A stretch of 64,000 nucleotides of DNA from Xestospongia muta. Taxonomy: Eukaryota; Porifera; Demospongiae; Haplosclerida; Petrosiidae. The position numbers were made by a program, and so were the translations under genes. This document shows, piece by piece, positions 10,105 through 22,700 of the stretch (position 1 is the stretch's first letter; each line of letters starts with the position of its first letter). The notes beneath the pieces were generated by a model. That model did not search any database, was not told the DNA's origin, and was given only the letters and a program-made list of their open reading frames with translations. The stretch lies in contig OY848917.1 in the NCBI GenBank assembly GCA_963693285.1, positions 19,635,745-19,699,744 on the forward strand, read 5' to 3'.

Positions 10105-10985
10105 TGACCTCCTCTTGGATCCTAAACTGGACTGGACATCACTGTCCTGGATGGTGCTGTTTAGGGTTACTGTAGGCTTGGAATAGCGCCATCCACGAGA
10201 GGGATGTACGAATCAGTTGTCAGGTGGTTTGGTAGTTTTTGCTCAAATTATTCCATTGTAGACCCCATCCCTGTTAGACAGTCTTTTATTTTGTTCCCTT
10301 CCAAGCAAAGGAGGATTGACACCTCAATCCATGAAGTCATATTTAGTTACAATCCACCATACCCAGGTTGAGGCTGGACTGCCTGAACCGAAGTAACTGT
10401 AATCCTGCCTACATTTGAAACTCATATTGAATGGGGTGCCTAGACAGAAAATGGGGTGTAGTCCCCCAAAGAAACCTCACCTCCCCATATTAGCAAACAC
10501 CCTTATGGGCATGTACAGGACCATGTCAGGAAGTATGGACAGGGGGGACACAGTCGTGCTATGGACAGCAAATTCAATCTCTTTTTCAGGTTTCTCCAAG
10601 CGAGGAAAATCATAGTGCCCACATAGTAAGCACTTTAACCCTATATATACCTTGCATGGGAGGATATTAGTGTGGATAGTTGGGAAAAGCTAAAAATGCT
10701 AAGGGTTCATTTGAAAGTCTCTAAATGTGACCAATTTGGGAATGGCATAGATATATTCCTGGGTCATATAGAATTCCCCATGTGCCCAGTAGCAGCTGCA
10801 TTATCATACACAGCAGTCCACGGTCCAGCACCATGTCCTTTCATTTTCAAGATGTTAGCCCTCTTACGAAGAGATGTTTCATCGCAGCTGTCTGAGGCTA
10901 TTAGGCCAGATGGGTCTAGACTAATCCTTGTATGCAGGACATAGCATCAAGATTGGGACAGATAAATTGATCTCGCCAGGATTTA
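10105..10985 (+). pseudogene. DIRS-type tyrosine recombinase relic
   Basis: The N-terminal core-binding-like stretch RGMYESVVRWFGSFC is followed by IHEVIFSYNPPYP. The catalytic part includes VHLKVSKCDQFGNGIDIFLG and MCPVAAALSYTAVHGPAP. Near the end GHSIKIG corresponds to the HSFRIG motif, with the catalytic Arg replaced by Lys. Several stops interrupt it. It ends at about 10985, where similarity stops. Confidence 0.6.
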
Positions 10986-11083
10986 ATTTAGGAGGTAGGG
11001 GCTTTTGACCCCACCCTTGGGAAGTCTCTGTCCCTCCCCCTTGACAAATTTAATATTACAATTTTGTGTAAATGTAAAATAAT

Positions 11084-11085
<2 letters not shown>

Positions 11086-11131
<46 letters not shown>
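11086..11131. repeat. (TA)n microsatellite
   Basis: Uninterrupted TA dinucleotides, about 46 bp, just after the retroelement. The neighbouring stretch 11132-11939 has no recognised gene; it includes a short (AAT)n run near 11528-11546. Confidence 0.9.
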
Positions 11132-11939
11132 CACATAAACAAAGTCAAATTCAAACAGCAATTTGTCTGGTACATGTACATAGTAGATAGTACATTGTCC
11201 ACCTAAATGTTGCCTCTTTTAAATATTTTCTAAAGTTTCTGATAAATCGAAAGTCAAAGCCATGAGCTCAAATTAACCAAATTACAACATAGAGTTGACC
11301 TTGTACAAAGTATATTTCACTCAGTTTATCTGTACATCTACATGTACATGTAACATAGTATGAACAGTTCAAATTGTATTTTTTATGATAATCCCATTCC
11401 ATTCAATAGAAACATTACACTATACTTTATCAATGGACCCTCCCAACATTAGTATTATATATATCTACATGTAAATGTATTATTGTGGCCAACTACTTTA
11501 TCTAAGCCACACAAAATGACATAAAGAATAATAATAATAATAATAATGACATATGAAAAGTCCATATAAAAGAACATGTCCTGGCTACTGAAGTACGTGT
11601 AGGCCAACATAAAAAACAGACTATAATCTCAAAATCATTTTAAAAATACTCTGATGGAACAGTTGCTGTCATAAAGGGTGACTTCCAAAGACTAGAGAGT
11701 TAACAAAAACTATGATGGCATTCAAAGACATTATAAAGCTTGCACATTTTAATCAGCCACACTCAATTCTAAGTATTTGTGGTAACTGTAATTAAATTGC
11801 TTGATTGTGATGTGTATTGTTGGTTTCTTCATACAGGTTGCTTTCATTTGTTGCTCTTAAAGTCACATAAAACAAAAGATATAGAAAATGGGTTCAAAAT
11901 TCAAAGACAGGCAAAGCATTTCACTAAAGATGAACAAGA

Positions 11940-12233
11940 CATTATTGTCATATAATGATACACGTAAACAAACAGCTGGTACTCTTACACATGGTCTAGT
12001 GTACTATTAGAGTACCAATATTAATGATACCACCTTGGTTGATTTGTGTTACTAATTGGACAATGGAATATCAAAGTTATTTAATGGCTGAATATCACAG
12101 TCATAAATACAACACCATGCTTGAATGTGTCAGTAAGAATGCTCAAGCTTCTCCTGGAGACTACAACAATGAAGATGTTTATCAACTCTATAATGTTAAA
12201 GAAACTGTATTGAACAAAGTAAATGACTGTTGA
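11940..12233 (+). pseudogene. Vestige of a collagen-like gene, C-terminal domain
   Basis: Pieces matching the intact protein at 5863-6765 are recognisable: CAGCTGGTACTCTTACAC (TAGT), then MIPPWLICVTNWTMEYQ, YLMAEYHSHKYNTMLECVSK and NAQASPGD. The conserved cysteines of the end (CVGILCPP) are gone and the frame ends at 12233. Large parts are deleted. It lies about 5 kb from the rest of the cluster, beyond the retroelement. Confidence 0.6.
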
Positions 12234-12239
12234 TCATTT

Positions 12240-13097
12240 CTTACAATATTCTCTACAGGCTACCGACTTCATGTGATAATAAAAACTTAGTGAAGCTCTT
12301 AAAGGAAAGTCATTTTCATCATAACATTACAGATAAATAGAACAGCTTTGAGACAAGACAATTGGACGATAAGTAAAAACCACATATTAATACCAACAAG
12401 GAAAGATAAGTCACATCTTTAGAAAGGAATCTTGTATTTTTAACCTAACAGATCTCCACATGAGTGAGGGTTAAAGTACTCAGTTTGTCTGTTTGTCTGT
12501 CTGTTTGTAACCAAGGTAAAGTACTTATCGTAAAACTTCTAACAATCCAACAATTATCAGCTTATTATTATAAAACAATTTTAAAGACTTATTTTTAGAT
12601 ACAGAATTTTTTTATCCAAATAGTAATTCTAATGAAATTAAAGGACATTGTCACTTTAAAAACTGTTATTTTTTTAGTAACAATGACTGTTAGCAATGTT
12701 TTATGGAGAAATCTAACACACACACACATTGAATCTACAGATCTAAGACAAACCTCAGTAAATTCAAAAATCGAATCCACTTTAAGAATAGCCATGGGAT
12801 TCCAACATATATACATAAAATAAAGTTTGACTATAACATCAGTTATAATTAAGGGACCTTATATTACTTGTTTGCTTACGAACACACTGAAAATGAAAAA
12901 AGGAAAAAATGCTCTTCTATAACCATCAAGGATGATCATACTAATTAAACAGTTAAATGATGGATAAGGATCAAAAACATCCACTATGTGATAAAGGTGC
13001 TATATTATCACTTTTCAGAACATTATGTTGCTATATTAACATCCAATAAAACAAGAGCATTTATTTATTCAGAATTACACTATATACATCAACTTAC
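12240..13097. other. No gene recognised
   Basis: AT-rich. Opposite-strand ORFs of about 60-70 codons at 12595-12823 are mirror images in low-complexity sequence. The 3' exons of the LRR gene should lie here or further left, but I could not find another LRR exon. Confidence 0.35.
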
Positions 13098-15888
13098 ATA
13101 TCACCAACGTTGACCAGCTCATCAAATACTCCAGAATCAAAGGATTTCATGTCATTGTTGGACAGGTCACTGTAGAAAAAAAATATCCATAGACTTTGCA
13201 CATAAACATTTTTCATTTACAATAAATCTTGCATCATGCTATGGCTTAATTGAACAACACCTTCCAGAGGTTGTATAAGTTCTTGTGCACTCTTTTCTGA
13301 GGCTATGACTTCTAAGGTTATAGCAATCAATTTGGCTGAAATTGCTGCCTTGTATTTCTATTTTCTATAAATCAGTAAATTTATTATAACAAACGTTGTG
13401 AAAATTTTAAGAGATTAGTAATCAACAACATCAAAATTTAAAGAACAAGCGAGACTATAATTGAAAAAATTATCCTACAATTGTTTAGGAATATACCAAC
13501 TTAATAGTGAACACCGACTACACCTACAAAGAGTGTATAATTAGTTTAATTTTCCTATTGATAAGATTATTAGTTATAGAATGCTAGAGACATAAATAAG
13601 CCAGCTAGTGAGAAACATTAAGCATGAATCAGATGTACTACTTGTGGTTAGGGTTAATGAAATTCATTGACTGCTGTGTGCATCAACAGATAAAGGATAC
13701 AGTTTAATTTCATTTGTCACTCCCAAAACTCACATATAACAATATATTAAAATGTTAAAAATAAAATAACTCATTACACATATATGTAACGTTTGGTCCA
13801 AAACAATTAGAGGACCACCTAGTATGCTACACATGCCAGGCAAAAATCTGCTTATACAAGGTAGACAGTGCTTTTGAATGAGTCAAATAGGTGAAGGGTG
13901 AGGTTCAAAAATTAACTAGAATGCTTATGGGGCTGATGTTGAATTTCATTGGCTCAATTTATCATTGATAAGAATCTGCTAAGTAAAACTCTTTTCAATG
14001 AGCTTAAACAACATCATTGATTTTTGAAGTATAATTAATATCTAATCAACAAGACAAACACTTAGTTGAACATCAAACTAGAGGATGGGCTGACGAAGAT
14101 AGAGCACTTGAGCAGAATAGCCTCATTGTGAAGTATACACAGATGTGTAGATAAATAAAGTCTATTTCTTCTACTACAAGTAAAACAGTAAACATTTCTT
14201 TGTTACCTAAAGCTAATAAACAGATCTGAACACACACACGTATATCCAAAGCAGTAGACACAGCATATCTAATGCATCAAGTGAAACAAGACAATCTGAT
14301 TGGTTAACATATGGTACAAATCAGTAAGTTATACAGCTCAGTCTCAGTAGCTACGTGCTTATACACTTCTGGCCTGTGGCCGTCAAGTGAATTAAGGCAA
14401 GTTAACTTGATTTCTATTAACACTTTGTATACACCATTTATTTTGGTCATTGCCTTCAATAGTTGTGCATAAAAATATAATATGAAAGATTACTGACAGT
14501 TTTCTTAATGACTTCAGTCCATGAAATGTTCCAAAGTTTAATTTATGAATACAGTTATTCTGCAAATAACTAAAAAAATAGAAAATAGATAGTCAAAGAA
14601 GTACTAGCAAAATTATAATTATAAATCCTTAGATAGTTTTAAACAAAAATTGTGACCAAGAGTTAGCTGAGTTATAATGCAGCCAATAAAGACTAAGAAA
14701 CATTATCAGAGTTATGTCACGTGTTTTGAGTAACAATCTGTCAGATCTATTAAGTAACACTCATATAATTAAACAAACAGAAAACATTAGACTGTTACAG
14801 TATAAATTAACTATCATTGTATAAGCTTTGATATTATTCAATAACTTCGATAGTTACAACCAAGAATACAACAGCAATATTGAAATGGACATTGTGATAG
14901 TTGTATACATGCAGATGGTTAATCACCTAGCCTTAAACAATCTTAGGGTTATTTTGAAGTGCTTGGTATACCAGCTGCCAGTACCTATGAATTTGTTTTC
15001 ACTAATCAAAGTGTATTCATTAGATATTATTTAAGATCACTGCTACATGATCACACTAATATCACCACTAAAGTAAGTAGGATATGATTCAAATTTTATG
15101 GCACTACAATACTAGGAACATGATTATGTCAAAACTACTATCATGCCAAGAGCTCTGGTGTCAATTATATTAACCAATGTGGCATATCAGCAAGAAAAAA
15201 TTGAAATTTTAAATTTGTTGCTAAAAGTAAAAATAAAGCCATTCAAATGTACGTGTAGGTGCCACCTACAGTTGTGATAGGGTCATACACTCATGAACCA
15301 CAGTGTATTCGTTTCATATATACTGAGATTTTATAAACTTACAGTTCCTCTAGTGAATTGACAGTTCGAAAAGCCCCTGAACGTATAATTTCAATAAAGT
15401 TACCATCTAATCTCCTGCCAAAACAAAGTCATCAATAGATCAGTCATATATACAGTAAGTCATAAGTCTTACAAGATTTTAAGGTTGGTAAGGTTCTGAA
15501 ATTCATAATGAATAACTTGTAAAGCATTGTGATGGAGGTACCTATAGAATAAATGGATAGAGAGAGAATCACGCTGTCGCAATAGTATTACTAACATAAC
15601 TACTTTGTTATTGTACCTGAAAAGAATCAAAAAGCAACCTATTCTTGACAATAGCACGAAATTTATTACAGTAGGGAGAATGACTTACAGCTGTGTTGTA
15701 TTTTGGGAAATTCCTTGAGGAATTTTAGTCAGCCACAGACCACTACAATCTGTGCGGTAACCATTTAGTAATCCCCCTTCCTGCTGCAAAGGAAAACAAA
15801 GACACCGGTTAGGACAAGTGTTTTGAGAGAGTGACGAGCAAACAAGACAAGCTACACAAACAAAAAACAGAGCGATAGCAGCAGCCAT
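13098..15888 (-). CDS. Secreted or membrane leucine-rich-repeat protein, 3' end not found
   Basis: Five exons can be joined on the minus strand: 15888-15689, 15541-15473, 15414-15343, 14569-14498 and 13169-13098. All introns have the same phase (two bases of a Leu or similar codon before the intron). Exon 1 encodes a signal peptide (MAAAIALFFVCVACLVCSSLS) and an N-terminal LRR cap (CPNRCLCF..TDCSGLWLTKIPQGI). Each following exon encodes one LRR of 23-24 residues: YLHHNALQVI, RLDGNFIEII, YLQNNCIHKL, DLSNNDMKSF. Donor GTAAGT or a close variant follows exons 1, 3 and 5. One LRR per phase-matched exon is known from LGI, LGR and ADGRA genes, but the family cannot be fixed without the missing C-terminal exons. 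The LRRs probably bind an extracellular ligand. Confidence 0.75.
13262..13445 (-). repeat. Dispersed repeat in an LRR-gene intron
   Basis: Read on the minus strand, this aligns with 50185-50365 on the plus strand over about 170 bp. Shared pieces are 'GTTTGTTA.AATAAATTTA', 'GAAAATAGAAATA.AAGGCAG' and 'CTCAGAAAAGAGTG'. It is an interspersed repeat of unknown class. I see no terminal repeats or coding potential. Confidence 0.6.
13665..13850. repeat. Dispersed repeat, second family, copy 1
   Basis: Similar to 17485-17665 in the same orientation ('TTTGTCACTC.CAAAA.TCA', 'CATG.TAGGCAAA') and, inverted, to parts of 50385-50545. It is noncoding and intronic in the LRR gene. Confidence 0.45.
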
Positions 15889-16363
15889 AACAACTTATCC
15901 ACATGTAGCCGTCGCGCCGCGCAAGCTCTCCCAGTCACCTCACAATTAAGGTTAATTTTTGTCAATTAAAATTAATACTGAAGCAGAAACTTGAAGGGGC
16001 GATGTGTATTGTATTGTTTATAACATATAATGCACTTCAAATAATGCAGTGAACTATAAAATACTTAAACAAAAAGGTATTTAAAGTTTTCTTGTGAATG
16101 AAAAGCCGGGCAGACAGTAGTTATTGCTCCAACCACAGAGTTGCATGTAAATCATGTATAAAGACCAAGTATACATGAGGTTGAGACTAGCGCTAAAGTT
16201 CACATTTTATATTAAACCGAGAGTAATAAAACAAAATGTACAGAAAATATCAAAATATATAGTTCAGTATAAAATCCATAAAAATTTATTATAAAAAATA
16301 TCAATAATTTTATTATTATTGAGATTAATTCACTGGTACCAATGACTCTCAATAAACAGATAT
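15889..16363. promoter_or_regulatory. 5' region of the LRR gene / 3' region of SPRYD3-like gene
   Basis: Just upstream of the LRR start, 15905-15925 is unusually CG-rich for this window (GTCGCGCCGCGC), as expected for a 5' UTR or promoter. The part next to 16364 is AT-rich and likely holds the 3' UTR of the minus-strand SPRYD3-like gene. No gene is seen. Confidence 0.35.
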
Positions 16364-19300
16364 TTATCCAGTAAGTGGTTCGAGATTGACTTTCACTTTG
16401 TCTCCCATATCACGCAAAACTATAACAGGATGCAAACCTCTTGAAGGTGAAGAGCATTGAGTTTCAAAAACAGTTTCTCCATTTCTAGTAAAATAAACAT
16501 CGACTGTTTTTGTCTTAACTTGACGAATACTTTTCAATTTACTTCGTTCTTCAGCCTTTTCTACACGTGGTACAATTCCTCTAATACCACCAAACCCAGC
16601 ACCAAATTCACCAAAATTAAAGAACGGAGCTGGAGGAAAGAAACCACCAAACATACCGCCAAGCTGAGCAAATGGTCTATTTTCGCCTAGCAATTCAGAT
16701 GAATACGGTTCCATATCAGAGCCACTGTCATCATCTTCATCGCATTCTACCTGGACATTTTTAAACGTAACACCACAACCAATTACATCATTTTTTTCAC
16801 ATATAGGAGCATCATGTACATCTTTATCAGCTAAGACTTTCCCAATACCAATAGAGTAGCCTACTGACTTAGTATATGATCCTGGTTGATGGGTGGAGTG
16901 ACAATTACGTCCAGCTAAACCAATCGAAATGCATTCTTTCTCTAATGGATCAAGTGCCTTCATACTTATAACAGTTACTTCAAAGTAATGCATTGTTCTA
17001 TTAATTGTTTGTATTGCTTGTGCAAATCCAATATCAGTCTTTCTACCATTTTGTGTTCCGATAAATTCCAGAGTTAATCCATCATCTAGAAATCTAATTC
17101 CATTTGAACGAAGCCAGTATGTGGATGGAGAAATATCAAGACGCATGAGTTCCACTAGAATACCTGAGGTACAACATCTATGGCCTAAGTACTGGATTTT
17201 TTCACCCATACTATGTAAACCTATAAACGATAATAATATGTATAATCTATAAAGATTCTCTTAACAATAACATAGTGGTAATAATTGTCCTAAGATTATC
17301 TTGATGGTACTACTGCTGTTGTAATGGACTAGAATATTGCTAACTTTAAAGAATGAAGACTTGCAAGAAGCATTCAGAGACATTTTCTGAAGTAACAAAT
17401 CTCAGAAGCTTTAATCAATCACGCTCAATTCAAAGCACTCATGGTAAAGTAATATAATACACTCTACATGTCATCAATACAATATGTGGTGAATTTTATT
17501 TGTCACTCTCAAAAGTCAGATACAACAAATACAGCCAAACAAACTTGTCATGTTACATACATACACACCTACACACACACATATATATGTTAACATGTAA
17601 TACAAAACAATCTTAGGACTGACTGTCTGGTATCAGTGGCATGATGCACATGCTAGGCAAAGAAATATGATACGAGCATATATCCAACACAAGTGGTACA
17701 AATTTTAGCTAGAATACATTAACTATATAATATTTTAATTTTTAATTTGTTTTTCTCTTCTCAGTACAAATATGTTATATATATATATATAATTATATAC
17801 ATGTGTGTGTGTGTGTCGCTCACCAAATAGTGGATAAAAACCATTCACTGGTCTTGTCATTTTCTGAGGGGTCCCCACTTGTTCACCATTTTTGGTAAAA
17901 AATACTTCACCAAAGTTTTCAGCAAAGTGACTAATACCACAACCCATTATGTCACCTAAAAATAATAGATGGTAAATAAATAGTTAATTAATACTAAAAC
18001 ATTAGTGTCCATCATATGGTATACTTATGATGAACAGTGCATTCATATCTTAACCAAATAATCCTACAAGACAAGATACTGTAGAGTTTACCTTCTGTAC
18101 AAGTAGGCCCAAATTGACTTCCTACACCTCTCCCATGATACAAATGGCCATCATCAGCATGATAACCAATACCATCTTCACTCCATCCAGGCATATGCCC
18201 CTATTAAGAAAAAAGTAATATTGTATTTTTATATCAAGAACAATAACTATAGTAATTGGCAGTTAACAAACACAAAACACAACATTCAATGGAAAGGGAG
18301 GGGGAAGACTACATCAAGGTCAAAGTTAGTCTTATCACTAAGACCATCCCCATCTGGGAAAAAGTGGGTGTGGCCATAATAGAACATTCTTCTCTGACCA
18401 TATGATAGCAATCTGGAATTAGGAAAAACAATCAAGACCACAACACTAAAAAATAATTGCGTAGTGAGCAAGCACAAGTTAACAGCAAAAATCTTCTTAC
18501 TCTCTTCTTTCAAGGCTATTACCATCAATTTTAAGCAGTATGATAAAGAGAGAATGAAACTAAAATTTACTTTAAAATTGTAGCATTCAGTTGTACATCA
18601 ATTGTTACTTTATGCATGTTTAATATTTAATTATAGAATTGTCCAAGTTTGTTTGCTCACAAATCTAGAAGGATATATGTATGCAGCAATCTACCTTAAA
18701 TGTTTAGTTTGAAATATCATGGACAATTGGTCATATAATTATTATAATAATTAATATCATTTTGTGATACTGAGTCATAACACATCATAGCATAAAGCAA
18801 AATGTTTTATTGTGACCAGACCACTTTTCTAGGATATGCAGGACTGTGAACAAGAGCAAGTTAGAGTAATCTAGTATAGCATGAATCTGTTCAAGGATAT
18901 CTGTTAGAAATATCAATTGACTAACTTATAGCCCTGATAATAACGCTATCTGTATTCTAATAACTAAGAGAGGTGTGGCTAACTTATAAAGAATGTAGAT
19001 TTCCCCCTTCCTTCCTAACGTGTGTCAAACTGTTATATATAACTATGAGATGCAAATAATAGGTACTTAAACTCAATATTTAAATTATTATGTCCTTTGT
19101 ATACGGATTTAAGTCAAATTTTCCATTTTCCATTCATATTGTATATTAAAGATGACTCTATGTAGGCTACTTTGAAGGAAGACATCAATTCATTAAATAT
19201 TATATCAATTTTTATTGATACCTGAAGATAATCCAGTGATCCCACACCTATACCAACAGCACATTCTTCACCTTTCTTAAGAATTTTAAACTCAAAATAA

Positions 19301-19518
19301 TTTAACATTGGGTTGAGAGGTTCCAATAGTTTAATTAAAGCAGTGAGGCCTCTCCCTCCAGAGTATGTAATGATAGTATCTTCAACAGTTGCATAAGGAC
19401 CAGTATGAAGACGTCCATTTTTATGTAGAAACACTCCTGGACCTGACAACGCCTACAGAACAAAGAGCAGCCCACTTATTGTGATTACAAAGGGTGGGGC
19501 TAACATCTAACTGACCAT
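16364..19518 (-). CDS. SPRYD3: SPRYD3-like protein, paralogue 1 (diverged)
   Basis: Five coding exons join to 443 residues: 19518-19516 (the ATG alone), 19452-19222, 18200-18092, 17955-17824 and 17220-16364. This matches SPRYD3 in length (about 440) and layout: SPRY domain 1 (residues about 25-165), then SPRY domain 2 split by an acidic and Gly/Phe-rich insert, ending GDKVKVNLEPLTG. SPRY1 is well kept (MPGWSEDGIGYHADDG, FGPTC, GCGI). SPRY2 has diverged: the sister gene's PGWNAGAVGYHADDGK is PGSYTKSVGYSIGIGK here, and FGPTC is lost. SPRY domains bind protein partners; SPRYD3 itself has no settled function. The gene is head to head with its paralogue at 19745. Splice donors GTCAGT and GTATCA are weak but give a frame-consistent model. 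Confidence 0.85.
17485..17665. repeat. Dispersed repeat, second family, copy 2
   Basis: Intronic in the minus-strand SPRYD3-like gene. Similar in sequence and orientation to 13665-13850. Similarity probably extends left to about 17290, where it resembles 11630-11780 ('CATTCA.AGACATT' and 'CAATTC.AAG.A'). Confidence 0.4.
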
Positions 19519-19744
19519 TCCGTCCTTTCTTTTTATCCTTGCTCCTTTCAGTTCTTTTGCTCAGCCCTTCAGTTTCGATTATCAATAATTGTAATAACTC
19601 CTCCAATCAAAACTAACAGATTAATCGAAAGAATACTGAAAGTTGACAGCTAGCAAATTTCAATCTTTAGGCGTGGCACATATTCAATTTGGCCTCGCCC
19701 TCGTCCTGCCCTCATACTCAAACTCAGCAGAACAATAAATTTTG
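19519..19744. promoter_or_regulatory. Bidirectional promoter and 5' UTRs of the SPRYD3-like pair
   Basis: Only 226 bp separates the two start codons of the head-to-head genes, so both 5' UTRs and any core promoters must lie here. In both genes the initiator ATG is the last codon of exon 1. There is no obvious TATA box facing either way. The stretch at 19660-19735 is richer in C and G than the surroundings. Confidence 0.6.
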
Positions 19745-22700
19745 ATGGTAAGAAACACAGCTTGTCTTTTGTATTGTCGAGACCTTAACAGTAATATACC
19801 AGTCACTGTTGTGTCTTATTACAGGCAGGATCCCCTAACGTTGATCCTAAATCCTCAGGCATCAAACTACATTATAAAGGTCGTTTTCTATGTGGTCCTA
19901 GCGCAAAAGTTGAAGATGACGTTATCAGTTTCACTGGTGGAGGAGGCTCAGTGGCTTTAGTAAAGCTTGTGGAGCCAGTCAATCCAATGTTGAATTATTT
20001 TGAATATGAGATATTGAACCGTGGTGAAGAGTGTGCTATTGGTATTGGTGTAGGAGCTTTAAACTATCCACAGGTAAGATCACATCTAGTGAGGAAAGAA
20101 GCCAAGTAAAAATGCCATTAACAAAACCCTAAACCTTCAATAGTTTAGACTCCATTTTGGGATGGATTACCAAAAGCAATGTCATGCCATAGGCCATATA
20201 GTACATGTCTTGTACATAACATACAATAGCTATCAGCTTGTTTGCTGAGATATTGTAGATAACAAATTAAGAGGATAAAGTTTAGTAGTAGCAACAAACA
20301 CAGAAAGTTGAATTTGTTTCTGTGGTCAATAATTATCATTATGGGGAATCCCCTAACATGGCTGATTTTCTTAATTATTTTTGTGAAGTCATTTCAAGCA
20401 TTTTAAAATAATATTTTGTTGCCTATATATAATATTACTGTTCTTCATCGATGAGTCACCGAGAGCACATTCCTGTTGTCTTAATGCACTCCTGGTATCA
20501 TAGATAGACCTATACTTTAGGGGTTAAAATTATGTTACACAATGTGCACCTGAAGCTTTTGGTATCTTGGTATTCAATCATGAACTGTTATATAATAATC
20601 TTCTAGTTATTGACCAATAATATAGCCTGCTATATGATATTTAAACATTATTATATTTAGCTTAATATTTTATGGTGACGGTCCTAGCTTAAGATAGAAT
20701 AGGGAAAATTTGTAGGTGCAAAGCCTCTTCTTAACTTCCTCAGATCACCTGTGCACATATTGTGTATTTTGTATGCCATTATATATTGATATATTATGGT
20801 TAATAGGGTCGTATGCCAGGATGGAACAGAGACAGTATTGGCTATCATGCTGATGATGGTAAACTATTTCATGAGAAAGGTTATGGAGCTAATTTTGGTC
20901 CTACATGTACACAAGGTAATATAGCAAACATCAGTGTATGTTATTATTTGCCATGACATACTTACAATGACAACTTGTCTTACATTAATGTCCAACTTAT
21001 ATGTAACACAGTCGTATTGTTTATGATTCACCTTTGCCATTTCAGTATATATTTGATTGATTTATTTTATAGATATTTCATATTCGTTGCTTAAATTTAT
21101 CATTTAAGGATTACAGTGTTTATTGAATATTGTTTATATTAGTATTTACTAAAACCCTTTCACATTTTTGTATTTATGTATACTATTATCAACAGTATTC
21201 AGTAAACCTGTAATCCTTAAAATGATATATTTAAGCAATGAATATTATTCAATCTACGTTACTATGACAGTATCTCTTACTGTGTATATAGGTGACATTA
21301 TGGGGTGTGGTGTTGACTTTGACACTGATGTTGGTCAAAACTATGTCAAGGTGTTCTTTACTAAAAACGGACGTCAGATTGGTGAGTCTCAAAAAATGAA
21401 AAGACCTGTTCATGGACTCTATCCATTATTTGGTAAGTTTTTCTTAATAGCATGATCACGTTTATTGTATTTACATACCAGCAATGTGTATGCTTCAAGC
21501 ACATCATTTGGTACTTCTATTTCTGTTATGGCTTTTAGGCAAACCTTGTCTCCGTGTGGTTTTATATTGAGAGGATTAATTAGTGATGTAATCATTGTTA
21601 CAGTCCTGTCATATCAAAACACTTATAGTTATATGATGATGTTTGTTTATGTCCCGTTACTGAAGACATTATAATGCTGAATCTTCATCCTTGAATTTAC
21701 AAATCACTGCTTCTGCATTTGGTGGTAATATAAACTTGAAAAGCATGACATAAGTTGAATAATAAGCACTTTTCTAGAGAACCTGATAACTTGCTATGTG
21801 TTCTGCATTCAACTCCATAACACATACTTGTACCGATAGTGTTTAGGCACTGATGTTAGACTATTTTATTCTCTATGTTGCTAAAAAATCAAAAGTATGT
21901 ACTCTTAGGACAAAATGACTTCCAATGCCACTTTAGATTGTCTAAAACTCAAACCATTTCAGGGGAGTACTCACTAGAGTGATACTTCTTTATCACCATA
22001 TTGCTTTACTACTGTACTGTGTTTAGTTTTTGTCCCCTACCTTCTAAATGAAAGTCTGTTATAGTGGAATAAAGGGTTTGTAATCCATAGCAAAGTTTGG
22101 TTGCTGAAGAAGAAACTTCTGATTATTCAAAGTATTTATCAGGGTGACATATCCATACATTACTGTAATTGTTACTCAGACAGTGACAGTAAGGCTTAGT
22201 TAAGTTCCAGTCTAAAATCTGTATACTCTATTAATAGTGTTCATATAGAAAGTTAGCAAAATTTAATAGATAATTTCTTTAGGTCTCCACAGTCATGGTG
22301 AGAAAATATGTTATCGAGGACATTGGCATCGTGTCCCTGAAACTTTACAAGAGCCTATGGAACTGGACATTTCACCATCCACTTACTGGCTTCGATCAAA
22401 TGGGGTTAAATTTGTTGATGACGGTTTAACACTAGAATATGCTGGTGAAGGTGGTAACATACAAGACGTGTCTATTGCCCAGGCCAATTTCCCGATAAGC
22501 TCAACAAATCATTATTTTGAGCTAGAAATATTGGACTCTGGTGTCACCGGTGCTATAGCAATTGGTTTAGCGAAAACCACGTATCCATTAAACAGACATC
22601 CTGGTTGGAATGCTGGTGCCGTAGGCTATCATGCAGATGATGGAAAATTATTTAAAGAGAAAGGCATGGGAGAAGAGTTTGGACCAACATGTACATCAGG

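Larger units (their letters stand above)
8200..10985 (+). mobile_element. Degraded DIRS-like tyrosine-recombinase retroelement
   Basis: Read in three frames on the plus strand, this 2.8 kb holds, in DIRS order, a gag-like region, the end of a reverse transcriptase with RNase H, and a tyrosine recombinase. All are broken by many stops and frameshifts. Its base composition is visibly more GC-rich than the flanks. The reverse transcriptase lacks its N-terminal and catalytic part, so an internal deletion is likely. I found no terminal or split direct repeats. It is a dead copy. Confidence 0.75.

Noticed and set aside
12595..12823. Opposite-strand ORFs of 63 and 73 codons over the same stretch
   Set aside because: Low-complexity AT-rich sequence with no family resemblance on either strand.
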